Position numbers and translations under genes: made by a program | From: Methylobacterium sp. NMS14P | Lineage (GTDB): Bacteria > Pseudomonadota > Alphaproteobacteria > Rhizobiales > Beijerinckiaceae | Length of the DNA: 64,000 bases | NCBI RefSeq assembly: GCF_028583545.1 | Contig: NZ_CP087106.1 | Coordinates: 5,563,001 to 5,627,000 of the forward strand | Direction: 5' to 3' | Part shown: one piece after another, positions 18,752 through 26,277 of the stretch | Numbering within the stretch: position 1 is the first letter of the stretch | Layout of the letters: the number at the start of each line of letters is the position of its first letter | Notes under the pieces: model-generated | Seen by the model: only the letters and a program-made list of their open reading frames with translations | Databases searched by the model: none | What the model was told of the DNA's origin: nothing

Positions 18752-19606
18752 CTAGATGGCGGCGGCGGGATCGCTCTCGTCGCCGTCGCGGCCCCGCCGC
18801 TCGCGCGGCCGCCGGTCCAGGAACGAGCGGCCGATGGCGCGCAGCGGCGCCGTCAGCCGGCGGACATCCTCGGCGCGCTCCATGATGCGCTCGCCGTTGC
18901 GGATCTCCTTGTCGAGCCGCGCCATCGTCCGGGCCAGGGCCGGGTCGTCGTCGTCCAGCCAGACCTGGGTCACGCGGGCGAAGGCGATGACCACGCCCTG
19001 GAGCTTGAGCTGCCCGAGCGACCCTTCGGTGTCGATCCCGGCCGCCGCCAGCATGTAGCGGTGCGAGTTCAGCATGACGCCGTTCAGCGCCAGCATCGAG
19101 AGCGGCTCGCCGCGGAGCGCGTAGGCGATCCGGCGCAGCGCCGGCTTGTAGGGCTCCATGGCGTCGAGGCGGCGCATCAGCACGTCGAACAGCCGCTCCC
19201 GGGTCGGCTCCTCCTCCAGGCCGGTGAGGTCGCCCTCCAGGACCTTGCGGTCGATGATGCGGGTCAGGCCGCCGAGGACGGCCCCCTTCGACGGGAAGAG
19301 ATCGCGCAGCTCGGCGAGCGTCAGGCCCGCCTCGCGGGCGATGTCGCTGACCTCGATGTCGTTCCAGGGCTGCTCGGCGGCGAGGCGCATCAGGGCCTCG
19401 ACGGCGGCCTCCCGGGGCGACAGCTTCGGCGCGCCGTCCTTCGTCCCCGCATCGGCAGCCTCGGCCGCGCCGTCCCGGGCGGCGGCCCCCGGCGCGACGT
19501 TGTCGTGCGCGACGCTCGCGTGGGCAGCGCTCTCCTGGAGGGTGTCCGCCTTGGCGGGGGGCGCGGTCTTGCGAGGCCGCTTCGAGGGGGCTTTGCTGTC
19601 GGTCAT
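18752..19606 (-). CDS. TetR-like regulator, C-terminal half COQ9-like
   Basis: A 284-residue protein. The first ~65 residues are a low-complexity Lys/Ala-rich tail. The TetR-type helix-turn-helix follows: AAVEALMRLAAEQPWNDIEVSDIAREAGLTLAELRDLFPSKGAVL. The C-terminal helical half, with VTQVWLDDDDPALARTMARLDKEI, recalls COQ9-type domains. The start at ATG 19606 begins MTDSKAPSKRPRKT. It could be a repressor or a COQ9-related lipid-binding protein; I lean to a regulator, at moderate certainty. It converges on the chemoreceptor gene (9 bases). Confidence 0.75.
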   Translation of the reverse strand: MTDSKAPSKRPRKTAPPAKADTLQESAAHASVAHDNVAPGAAARDGAAEAADAGTKDGAPKLSPREAAVEALMRLAAEQPWNDIEVSDIAREAGLTLAELRDLFPSKGAVLGGLTRIIDRKVLEGDLTGLEEEPTRERLFDVLMRRLDAMEPYKPALRRIAYALRGEPLSMLALNGVMLNSHRYMLAAAGIDTEGSLGQLKLQGVVIAFARVTQVWLDDDDPALARTMARLDKEIRNGERIMERAEDVRRLTAPLRAIGRSFLDRRPRERRGRDGDESDPAAAI

Positions 19607-19722
19607 AAGTCGGTCGCCCGGTCTGATCGGTCGTGTCGCCTCATGTAGGCGGGCGGGCCGCGAAGGGCAGGTCTGTCGCGCGGCCATGCCGCACGGACGC
19701 CGCCCGATGTCAGCTCCCGATA

Positions 19723-20556
19723 TCAGCCGGACAGTTCCCCCGCCCGCCGACGGGCCGCGGCCACCGCCTCCCGCATCAGCGCGCCGAGGCCGTCCGGCCG
19801 CATCAGCACGTCGAGGGCCGCCGCGGTCGTGCCGCCGGGCGACGTGACGTTGCGGCGCAACTCCGCCGCCTCGGCCGGGCTGGCATCGAGGAGCGCGCCG
19901 GCCCCCGCCACGGTCGCCCGGGCGAGGCTGCGGGCGACGTCGGGTTCCAGGCCGGCCGCGATGCCGGCCTCCGCGAGGGTCTCGGCCAGCAGGAAAACGT
20001 AGGCCGGCCCGGAGCCCGAGACCGCCGTCACCGCGTCGACCTGCGCCTCGTCGGCGAGCCACGCCACCGCGCCGTTCGCCGCGAACAGCGCCTCGGCGGC
20101 CGCCCGCTGCGCGGGCGTGACCTCGGAACTCGCGCAGGCGCCGGTAGCACCCCGGCCGATGCTCGCCGGCAGGTTCGGCATCGCCCGGACGATCGCGCGC
20201 GCCCGCGGCAGGCGGCCGCGGAGATCCGCGACGGTCTTGCCGGCCAAGATCGAGACGAGGAGCGTGTCGCGGCCGATGAGCCGGTCGAGCCCGGGGGCCG
20301 CCGTGTCCAGGCCCTGCGGCTTGATCCCCAGGACCAGGACGGCGCCGGGCTCGGGATCGGGCGGGTTCAGGGCGATGCCGCGGTCGGTGCAGAGATCCAC
20401 GATCGGGCGCGCGGGCACCGGGTCGATGATGGTGGTGCGGCGTGGGTCGAGGCCCGCGTCCAGCCAGCCCGCCAGCATCGCGCCGCCCATCTTGCCGGCC
20501 CCGGCCAGGACCAGGGAGGCCGGCATCCGCGCCGCCGAGGCGCCCGGGCCGGTCAC
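19723..20556 (-). CDS. proC: Pyrroline-5-carboxylate reductase
   Basis: About 277 residues. It catalyses the last step of proline synthesis, reducing 1-pyrroline-5-carboxylate with NAD(P)H. The Rossmann loop is LVLAGAGKMGGAML. The C-terminal signature is GSGPAYVFLLAETLAEAGIAAGL and then RNVTSPGGTTAAALDVL. GTG 20556 overlaps the stop of the YbjN gene (GTGA) and was chosen by that coupling; ATG 20526 (MPASLVLAG) is the alternative start. Confidence 0.94.
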   Translation of the reverse strand: MTGPGASAARMPASLVLAGAGKMGGAMLAGWLDAGLDPRRTTIIDPVPARPIVDLCTDRGIALNPPDPEPGAVLVLGIKPQGLDTAAPGLDRLIGRDTLLVSILAGKTVADLRGRLPRARAIVRAMPNLPASIGRGATGACASSEVTPAQRAAAEALFAANGAVAWLADEAQVDAVTAVSGSGPAYVFLLAETLAEAGIAAGLEPDVARSLARATVAGAGALLDASPAEAAELRRNVTSPGGTTAAALDVLMRPDGLGALMREAVAAARRRAGELSG

Positions 20557-21062
20557 GCCTCGCCTTCGGTCTCGAACAGGACGGCGTCGAGGGCCTCGCG
20601 CGCGCTCTTGCCGGCCCAGAGGACGAACTGGAACGCCTGGAAGTAGCGCTCGCAGGCGTCGACCGCCGTCTTCATCATGGTGGCGCATTGCGGATGGGTC
20701 GGGACGGCGCCGCCGGTCAGCAGGAGGGCGTGCCGGAACATCACCACGCTGTCGGTCGTCCAGAGGTCGAAGTGGCCGACCCAGAGCTGCTCGTTGATCA
20801 GCGCGATCAGGCGCATCACCTCGGTGCGCTGCCGCTCCGGCACCTTCAGGTCGAACGCGCAGGCGACGTGCAGCGCCTCGACGTCCTCGATCCACGTGAA
20901 GGCGACGTTGTAGTCGGTCCAGCGGCCGGGGCTCGTGACCGACATCTCGTCGGTCTCGGCCCGGTCGAAGATCCAGTCGCGCAGGGAGGCCAGCCGCTCG
21001 ACGACGTCGAGCGGATGCTCGTTCCGGTCCGGGTCGTGGAAGTCGACGTTGAGAAGCGGCAT
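20553..21062 (-). CDS. YbjN domain-containing protein
   Basis: A 169-residue cytoplasmic protein. It starts MPLLNVDFHDPDRNEHPLDVVERL and continues with blocks typical of the alphaproteobacterial YbjN group that precedes proC (FDLKVPERQRTEVMRLIALINEQLWVGHFDLW). YbjN folds resemble type III secretion chaperones, but the role is not known. An in-frame ATG 27 bases upstream (21089) is less typical. Its stop overlaps the proC start, so the two are cotranslated. Confidence 0.88.
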   Translation of the reverse strand: MPLLNVDFHDPDRNEHPLDVVERLASLRDWIFDRAETDEMSVTSPGRWTDYNVAFTWIEDVEALHVACAFDLKVPERQRTEVMRLIALINEQLWVGHFDLWTTDSVVMFRHALLLTGGAVPTHPQCATMMKTAVDACERYFQAFQFVLWAGKSAREALDAVLFETEGEA

Positions 21063-21324
21063 GACGATCCAAAAGGACGACCCGGACAAGATCCGGCCCG
21101 ACGTGGCGGTGACGCGAAACCGGAGCGCGAGAACACTCCGAGAACTTGAACGACCGGCAGATCTAGGCCGGCGGTGATGCGATCGACTGTCGAAGCTCTG
21201 CGGACATCGCCCCGCAGCCCCCGAATCACCCTATGCCCGACTATAGACCGGCCGTGACTCGCGACACAAAGTGCAGGTCACATTCAGTGAACAGGAAACC
21301 GGATCGTCGATGCCGCTTCCTGTG

Positions 21325-21348
21325 TAAAAGCCCGCGGCGTTGCCGCGG
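21325..21348 (-). terminator. Rho-independent terminator after the UbiK-like gene
   Basis: On the minus strand a 7-bp GC stem (CCGCGGC / GCCGCGG, loop AAC) is followed by GCTTTT. It lies just downstream of the UbiK-like stop. Confidence 0.6.
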
Positions 21349-21352
21349 AGAC

Positions 21353-21637
21353 TCAGACCACCTCGCTCAGGCCCGCGGCGCCCGCTCCGGCGCTCCCGGA
21401 TCGCGCCTCCAGGGCCGCCACGCGGGCCGTCAGGGCCTCGTTCTGTGCCTGGAGCTGGGTCACGAGGTCGCGGAGCACGTCGAGCTCCTCGCGGGAGGCG
21501 ATGTCGAGGTCGCGGACGACGCGCTCGAGCTGCGCCCGGACCACGGTCTCGGCCTCGCGGCGGACGCCCTGCGCGGCGCCGGCGGCGTCGGTCATCAGGC
21601 GGGCGAGGTCGTCGAACAGTCGATTGGAGGGGGGCAT
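21353..21637 (-). CDS. UbiK/BMFP-family accessory factor
   Basis: A 94-residue, almost fully helical protein. It opens MPPSNRLFDDLARLMTDAAGAAQGVRREAETVVRAQLERVV, which matches the YqiC/UbiK (DUF526) family. The second half is a coiled coil (REELDVLRDLVTQLQAQNEALTARVAALEA). Family members help ubiquinone biosynthesis under air and have membrane-fusogenic activity in vitro. The start at 21637 follows a GGGAGACCCC-type site; a longer frame to 21727 lacks family similarity. Confidence 0.85.
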   Translation of the reverse strand: MPPSNRLFDDLARLMTDAAGAAQGVRREAETVVRAQLERVVRDLDIASREELDVLRDLVTQLQAQNEALTARVAALEARSGSAGAGAAGLSEVV

Positions 21638-21797
21638 CGGGGTCTCCCGGATCGGCCGGCTGCCGCGGCGGCCGCCTGACGGCGCGATTCGAGACGACGA
21701 GATAGGAATCTTCGCGATGCGGAGCAACGCCCGCCCCGGCCAGGGGTCGGCCGGGGAGGCGGAGCAGGGCTGGTCGAGGCCCGCTCCGCCGACGCCA

Positions 21798-22046
21798 TCA
21801 CATGTGGCGCATCGAGCGGCCGTGCATGCGGCGATGCATCATGCGGCGCTCCATCCGGCGGTGCATCATGCGATGCTCCATGCGCCGGTGCATCATGCGG
21901 CGCTCCATCGGGGTCATGCGGACGTGGGTCACCGCGTCCGGGGCCGCGACGGCGCCGGGCATCGCGGGGGCGGCCGAGGCCGGCTGGACGAGGGCGGCGC
22001 CGCCGAGCGAGGCCAGCACGGCGAAGGCGAAGGTCAGTTTCCTCAC
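21798..22046 (-). CDS. Small exported Met/His/Arg-repeat protein
   Basis: An 82-residue protein, not recognised. It has a good signal peptide (RKLTFAFAVLASLGGAALVQ, with cleavage near ASA-AP). A short Ala/Pro linker follows, then a tail of 9-residue repeats of the type ERRMMHRRM / EHRMMHRRM / ERRMMHRRM. The mature tail is extremely rich in Met, His and Arg and has no Cys. Met/His clusters suggest binding of copper or another soft metal in the periplasm; the Arg content would alternatively suit anionic polymer binding. GTG 22046 has GGAG 7 bases upstream. It lies downstream of phoH on the same strand. Confidence 0.7.
   Translation of the reverse strand: MRKLTFAFAVLASLGGAALVQPASAAPAMPGAVAAPDAVTHVRMTPMERRMMHRRMEHRMMHRRMERRMMHRRMHGRSMRHM
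21837..21917. repeat. Tandem 27-bp repeat, three copies, inside the Met/His/Arg protein
   Basis: Three consecutive 27-bp units, each beginning CATCATGCG on the + strand; units 1 and 3 share the first 18 bases. They encode the 9-residue protein repeats. The third unit diverges at its end. Confidence 0.85.
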
Positions 22047-22179
22047 GAGGAGACTCCAGTTCTCTGAAGGCCGGGTTTGGCGCCCGGTTCATCCTCCCGG
22101 ACGGGAGGTGCGGAGAGTCGTCTCGTGCCGGGGGACGGCACGGCGGGTCTGCGAGGACCCGCCGCCATCAACTTTCAAC

Positions 22180-22896
22180 TCAGAGATTCGTTTCCTCGAA
22201 CGCCTTCACCCACTCGGCGCAGATGCCCGAGCGGACGATGTCGTTGCGGGTGAACTCCACCACCGGGATCGGCATCATCCGGCTCTTGACCATGTGCATG
22301 ACGGTGCGCAGGCCCGAGGTCTCGCGGAGATCCGTCTGCGAGACGTCGCCGTTGATGATGACCTGGCAATCGTCGCCGATGCGGGTCAGGAACATCTTGA
22401 TCTCGTTGATCGTGGTGTTCTGCGCCTCGTCGAGGATCACGAGGCAGTTCTTGAAGGTCCGGCCGCGCATCACCTCGAAGGGGACGATCTCGATGTCGCC
22501 GGTCTTCAGGGCGATCTCGAAGGCGGCGGCGCCCATGCGCTCCTTCATGGCCTCGGTGAGCGGGGCGACCCAGGGGGCGATCTTCTCTTCCAGGGTGCCG
22601 GGGAAGTAGCCGAGGGACCGGCCCGAGGGCACGTTCGGGCGGGTGATGACCACCTTGGCGATGCGGCGCTGGCGGAGCTGGTCCGCCGCGCGGGTGCCGG
22701 CGATGAAGGTCTTGCCGGTGCCGGCGGGCCCCAGGACGATGACCTGCGGCGAGCGGGCGAGGGCGTCGAGATACTCGGCTTGGCGTTCGGTGAGCGGCTG
22801 GATGGGGGCGAGATTGCGTTCTTCGTCGAAGCGTGTGCGATGAATGCGGGACGTGCGGTCTTCAACCAGTTCAAGTCGTGCGCGGCGTCTCTTCAT
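22180..22896 (-). CDS. PhoH family ATPase
   Basis: A 238-residue P-loop protein. Walker A is GPAGTGKT (residues 56-63) and Walker B is VILDEAQN, with the family blocks VIINGDVSQTDL and SGL before it. It resembles the PhoH2-like short family, without the KH domain of the ybeZ type. The N-terminus is basic (MKRRRARLEL), which would suit RNA binding. Probable RNA helicase or NTPase of unknown target. ATG 22896 is preferred over 22911 (MECTS). Confidence 0.92.
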   Translation of the reverse strand: MKRRRARLELVEDRTSRIHRTRFDEERNLAPIQPLTERQAEYLDALARSPQVIVLGPAGTGKTFIAGTRAADQLRQRRIAKVVITRPNVPSGRSLGYFPGTLEEKIAPWVAPLTEAMKERMGAAAFEIALKTGDIEIVPFEVMRGRTFKNCLVILDEAQNTTINEIKMFLTRIGDDCQVIINGDVSQTDLRETSGLRTVMHMVKSRMMPIPVVEFTRNDIVRSGICAEWVKAFEETNL

Positions 22897-23472
22897 GGAT
22901 GTACACTCCAACGGGACTTGCCAACCTGGATCTGTATCTGAACTGCCGTTTACCTGCTTGCTCCCGGGTCTACTCGCTTGCGGAACTTAATACCGGCCCC
23001 AGGCCGAAGGTTCCGCCCCGCGCTCGTCCGCCTGTGGAGAGCGTCACGACGTTCCGTGCGCGGCCGAATACGCGATGCAACTGGCGCACCACCGCGATTC
23101 GCGCTCGACGATTGCGCGTCGGGTGTGACTAAGGGGTGACGGTCGCTGGAGAGGCTTCGAAAAAGCCGCGCGGCTGGCGCGGATGCATCAGCGGTGGGCC
23201 GCGCGATACGACGTCCGGTCGATGGATCGCCGCCGTCTTTGCGAGTGGAGCGAAGCAATCCAGTTGGCGCCAGGCTCACCGATGTCGGGCTACCCTGGAT
23301 TGCTTCGCTGCGCCCGCGAGGACGGTGCAGGCTGCATGGACAGAAGACTTCGACCGGAAACCGTATCAGACGGGATGGTGCGGCAACCGGCACGATCTCC
23401 GATCCTCCCCGCCCGCACGGGCGAAGCCGGCCGACCCTGCCGCCCTGACACGTCCGGGCTTGGTCGGCGGGA
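22897..23472. other. Long intergenic region between phoH and the helicase gene
   Basis: No convincing gene. It contains the dispersed palindromic repeat at 23233-23325 and the phoH promoter region. Small open frames here have no family features. Confidence 0.6.
23233..23325. repeat. Dispersed imperfect palindromic repeat, copy 1
   Basis: The left arm has GCGAGTGGAGCGAAGCAATCC. The right arm has the inverted counterpart GGATTGCTTCGCTGCGCCCGC, and the ends are CCGTC... and ...GACGG. The whole can fold into a long hairpin. A second copy lies at 56081-56172. This is the 'GCGAAGCAATCC' intergenic element that recurs in many alphaproteobacterial genomes (family knowledge). Confidence 0.8.
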
Positions 23473-25872
23473 CTAGCTCGATCCGGCCTGGACGAAGCTG
23501 TCGAGGACCATCTTCCGGCCGGCCTTGTCGAAGTCAACGGTCAGCTTGTTGCCGTCGACCGCCGCGACCGTTCCAGGGCCGAACTTGGTGTGGAAGACCC
23601 GCTGGCCGCCCTGGAAAGCCGAGGGCGCGCCCGTCGACTTGGCGATCAGCTCGCCCTCGATCTGGCGGGGGCCGCCGGAATGGCCGCCGGACCGGCCGCC
23701 CGGGCCAGCCGAGCGGAAGCCGCCGGAGGACCCGGAGCCGAACCCGGACCGGCCGCCCGGCGCGGTGTTGGCCTGCGCGCGCTGCCAGCCCGGCGTGCCG
23801 TAGCTCGATCCGAACGGCGCCGGGTTGCGGTCGAACCGCGAGGCGCCGGCGGAGAAGTGGGCGGGGGCCTCGACCACGTCGACCGCCGTCTCGGGCAGCT
23901 CGTCGATGAACCGGGACGGGATGGTCGAGGACCAGAGCCCGTGGATGCGCCGGTTGACCGCGAAGGACAGCTTCGCGCGCTTGCGCGCCCGGGTCAGCCC
24001 GACATGCGCGAGGCGCCGCTCCTCCTCCAGGCCCGCCCGGCCGCTCTCGTCGAGCGCCCGCTGGTTCGGGAACAGGCCGTCCTCCCAGCCGGGGAGGAAC
24101 ACGGTGTCGAACTCGAGCCCCTTGGCGGCGTGGAGCGTCATCAGCGAGACGCGCTCGGCGCCCTCCGCCTCGGAGGCCTCCATCACCAGGGAGACGTGCT
24201 CCAGGAAGGCCGCGAGGTCGGGGAATTCCTCCATCGAGCGGACGAACTCCTTCAGGTTCTCCAGCCGGCCGGCGGCGTCGGCGGAGCGGTCCTTCTGCCA
24301 CATCTCGGTGTAGCCGGATTCCTCCAGGATGGTCTGCGCGACCTCGCTGTGCGGCTGCGACTCCACGAGCCGCGCCCAGCGGGCGAAGCTCTCGGTCAGC
24401 GCCCGCAGGGTCGAGCGGACCCGGGGCTTCAGCTCGTCGGTCTCGCACAGGCGCTCCGCGGCGATCCGGAGCGGCAGCCGGTTGGCCCGGCCGTAGGTGT
24501 GGAGCTGCTGCAGGGTGGCGTCGCCCAGGCCGCGCTTCGGCGTGTTCACGATCCGCTCGAAGGCGAGGTCGTCGCTGACGTTCACGGTGGCGCGCAGGTA
24601 GGCCAGCGCGTCGCGGATCTCGGCGCGCTCGTAGAAGCGCGGGCCGCCGATGACCCGGTAGGGCAGCCCGAGCTGGACGAACCGGTCCTCGATCTCGCGC
24701 ATCTGCGCGGAGATCCGCACCAGCACGGCGATCTCCGACAGGGGATGCTGCTTCGACTGGAGGGACTCGATCGATTCGGCGAGCATCCGCGCCTCCTCCT
24801 CGGAATCCCACGCCCCCGTCACGGTGACGCGCTCGCCCGGCTCGTCGTCGGTGCGCAGGGTCTTGCCGAGGCGGCTCTCGTTCTTGGCGATCAGCCCGGA
24901 GGCGGCGGCGAGGATGTGGCCGGTGGAGCGGTAGTTGCGCTCCAGCCGCACCACCACCGCGCCGGGGAAATCGTGCTCGAAGCGCAGGATGTTGTCGACC
25001 TCGGCGCCGCGCCAGCCGTAGATCGACTGGTCGTCGTCGCCCACGCAGGCGATGTTCTTCCGGGACTGCGCCAGCAGCCGCAGCCACAGGTACTGGGCGA
25101 CGTTGGTGTCCTGGTACTCGTCGACCAGGATGTAGCGGAACCGGTCCTGGTAATTGGCCAGGACGTCGGGGTTCTCCCGCCAGAGCTTGAGGCAGAGCAG
25201 CAGGAGATCGCCGAAATCGACGGCGTTCAGCGTCGCGAGCCGGGCCTGGTAGGCGGTGTAGAGGGCGCCGCCCTTGCCGAACGCGAAGGCCGAGGCCTCG
25301 CCCGGGGGCACCTGCTCGGGGCCGAGGCCGCGGTTCTTCCAGCCGTCGATGGCGTGGGACAGGGCCCGGGCCGGCCAGCGCTTCTCGTCGACGTTCTGGT
25401 CGGCGATGACCTGCTTCATCAGCCGGAGCTGGTCGTCGGTGCCGAGGATGGTGAAGTCGGATTTGAGCCCGACCAGCTCGGCGTGGCGGCGCAGGATCTT
25501 GGTGCCGATGGCGTGGAAGGTGCCGAGCCAGGGCATGCCCTCGCCGGCCGGCCCGATCAGCGCGCCGATCCGGTGCTTCATCTCCCGGGCGGCCTTGTTG
25601 GTGAAGGTCACCGACAGGATGTCGAAGGGGCGCGCCCGGCCGGTGGCGATCAGGTGGGCGATGCGGGTGGTCAGCACCCGGGTCTTGCCGGTGCCGGCTC
25701 CGGCCAGCACCAGGATCGGGCCCTCCGTGGTCTCGACGGCGCGGCGCTGCTCGGGGTTCAGCCCCTCGAGGTAGCCGGCCGCCTCGCGGCGGAGGGCGCC
25801 CATGGCGCGGGCGGCGATGGACGTGGCGGGCGCGCCGTCCCCGGCGGACTGCGGATGCGGGGGGTTCTGCAT
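23473..25872 (-). CDS. uvrD: UvrD/PcrA-type superfamily 1 DNA helicase
   Basis: A 799-residue ATP-dependent 3'-5' helicase for repair and replication-fork clearing. Motif I is GAGTGKT (58-64), motif II is VDEYQDTN, motif III is GDDDQSIYGWRGA, motif IV is RLERNYRST, and motifs V/VI are TLHAAKGLEFD and VGLTRARKRA. A Gly/Ser/Arg-rich linker near the end (SGSSGGFRSAGPGGRSGG) joins a C-terminal Tudor-like piece (GQRVFHTKFGPGTVAAVDGNKLTVDFDKAG), as in UvrD. I prefer ATG 25872, which has GGGAAG upstream; longer in-frame starts up to 26058 add low-complexity sequence. Confidence 0.95.
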   Translation of the reverse strand: MQNPPHPQSAGDGAPATSIAARAMGALRREAAGYLEGLNPEQRRAVETTEGPILVLAGAGTGKTRVLTTRIAHLIATGRARPFDILSVTFTNKAAREMKHRIGALIGPAGEGMPWLGTFHAIGTKILRRHAELVGLKSDFTILGTDDQLRLMKQVIADQNVDEKRWPARALSHAIDGWKNRGLGPEQVPPGEASAFAFGKGGALYTAYQARLATLNAVDFGDLLLLCLKLWRENPDVLANYQDRFRYILVDEYQDTNVAQYLWLRLLAQSRKNIACVGDDDQSIYGWRGAEVDNILRFEHDFPGAVVVRLERNYRSTGHILAAASGLIAKNESRLGKTLRTDDEPGERVTVTGAWDSEEEARMLAESIESLQSKQHPLSEIAVLVRISAQMREIEDRFVQLGLPYRVIGGPRFYERAEIRDALAYLRATVNVSDDLAFERIVNTPKRGLGDATLQQLHTYGRANRLPLRIAAERLCETDELKPRVRSTLRALTESFARWARLVESQPHSEVAQTILEESGYTEMWQKDRSADAAGRLENLKEFVRSMEEFPDLAAFLEHVSLVMEASEAEGAERVSLMTLHAAKGLEFDTVFLPGWEDGLFPNQRALDESGRAGLEEERRLAHVGLTRARKRAKLSFAVNRRIHGLWSSTIPSRFIDELPETAVDVVEAPAHFSAGASRFDRNPAPFGSSYGTPGWQRAQANTAPGGRSGFGSGSSGGFRSAGPGGRSGGHSGGPRQIEGELIAKSTGAPSAFQGGQRVFHTKFGPGTVAAVDGNKLTVDFDKAGRKMVLDSFVQAGSS

Positions 25873-26277
25873 CCCGCTTCCCTGGACCAAATCGCGAACG
25901 GCGTCGAGGCCGTTCGCGCCGCGAAGGGGGGTCGGAGCCATGAAGCGCGGCCGTCCGCGCCGGGGTGATCCGCGCCCTTCGGATCCCCGCGCGGCCGGCT
26001 CCGCGGCGGCGCCTTCGCCTCGGCGGCCGCGGAGCGCGACGAGCCCCCTCTCCCGCATGTTAGAGGGGACCCTGCCCGGTCCGGAGGCCCCAGGCCCGGC
26101 GTGCCGCGAGCAGCCTCGCGCGTGCCCCGAAAACCGCTCGGGGCCGTGGCATCGCCGCCCTGGCGCCCCCAGGGGCTTATCGTGCTATGGCCGTGGCGAC
26201 TGACTCGCGGGGGCACGCGGGGCACGGCGGCACGGTGAGGCCGCGGCCTCGCGCAGAGATGGTGCGGAACGGGACCA
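25873..26277. other. Divergent promoter region of helicase and AsmA genes
   Basis: 405 bases without a convincing gene. It presumably holds the promoters for uvrD (minus) and the AsmA gene (plus). No clear palindrome or terminator was seen. Confidence 0.5.

Noticed and set aside
21837..21917. Possible CRISPR-like repeat array
   Set aside because: The 27-bp units are adjacent with no spacers and lie in frame in a coding repeat; no cas genes.
22897..23472. Small open frames in the gap between phoH and uvrD
   Set aside because: They overlap the dispersed palindromic element and have no plausible ribosome binding site or family feature.
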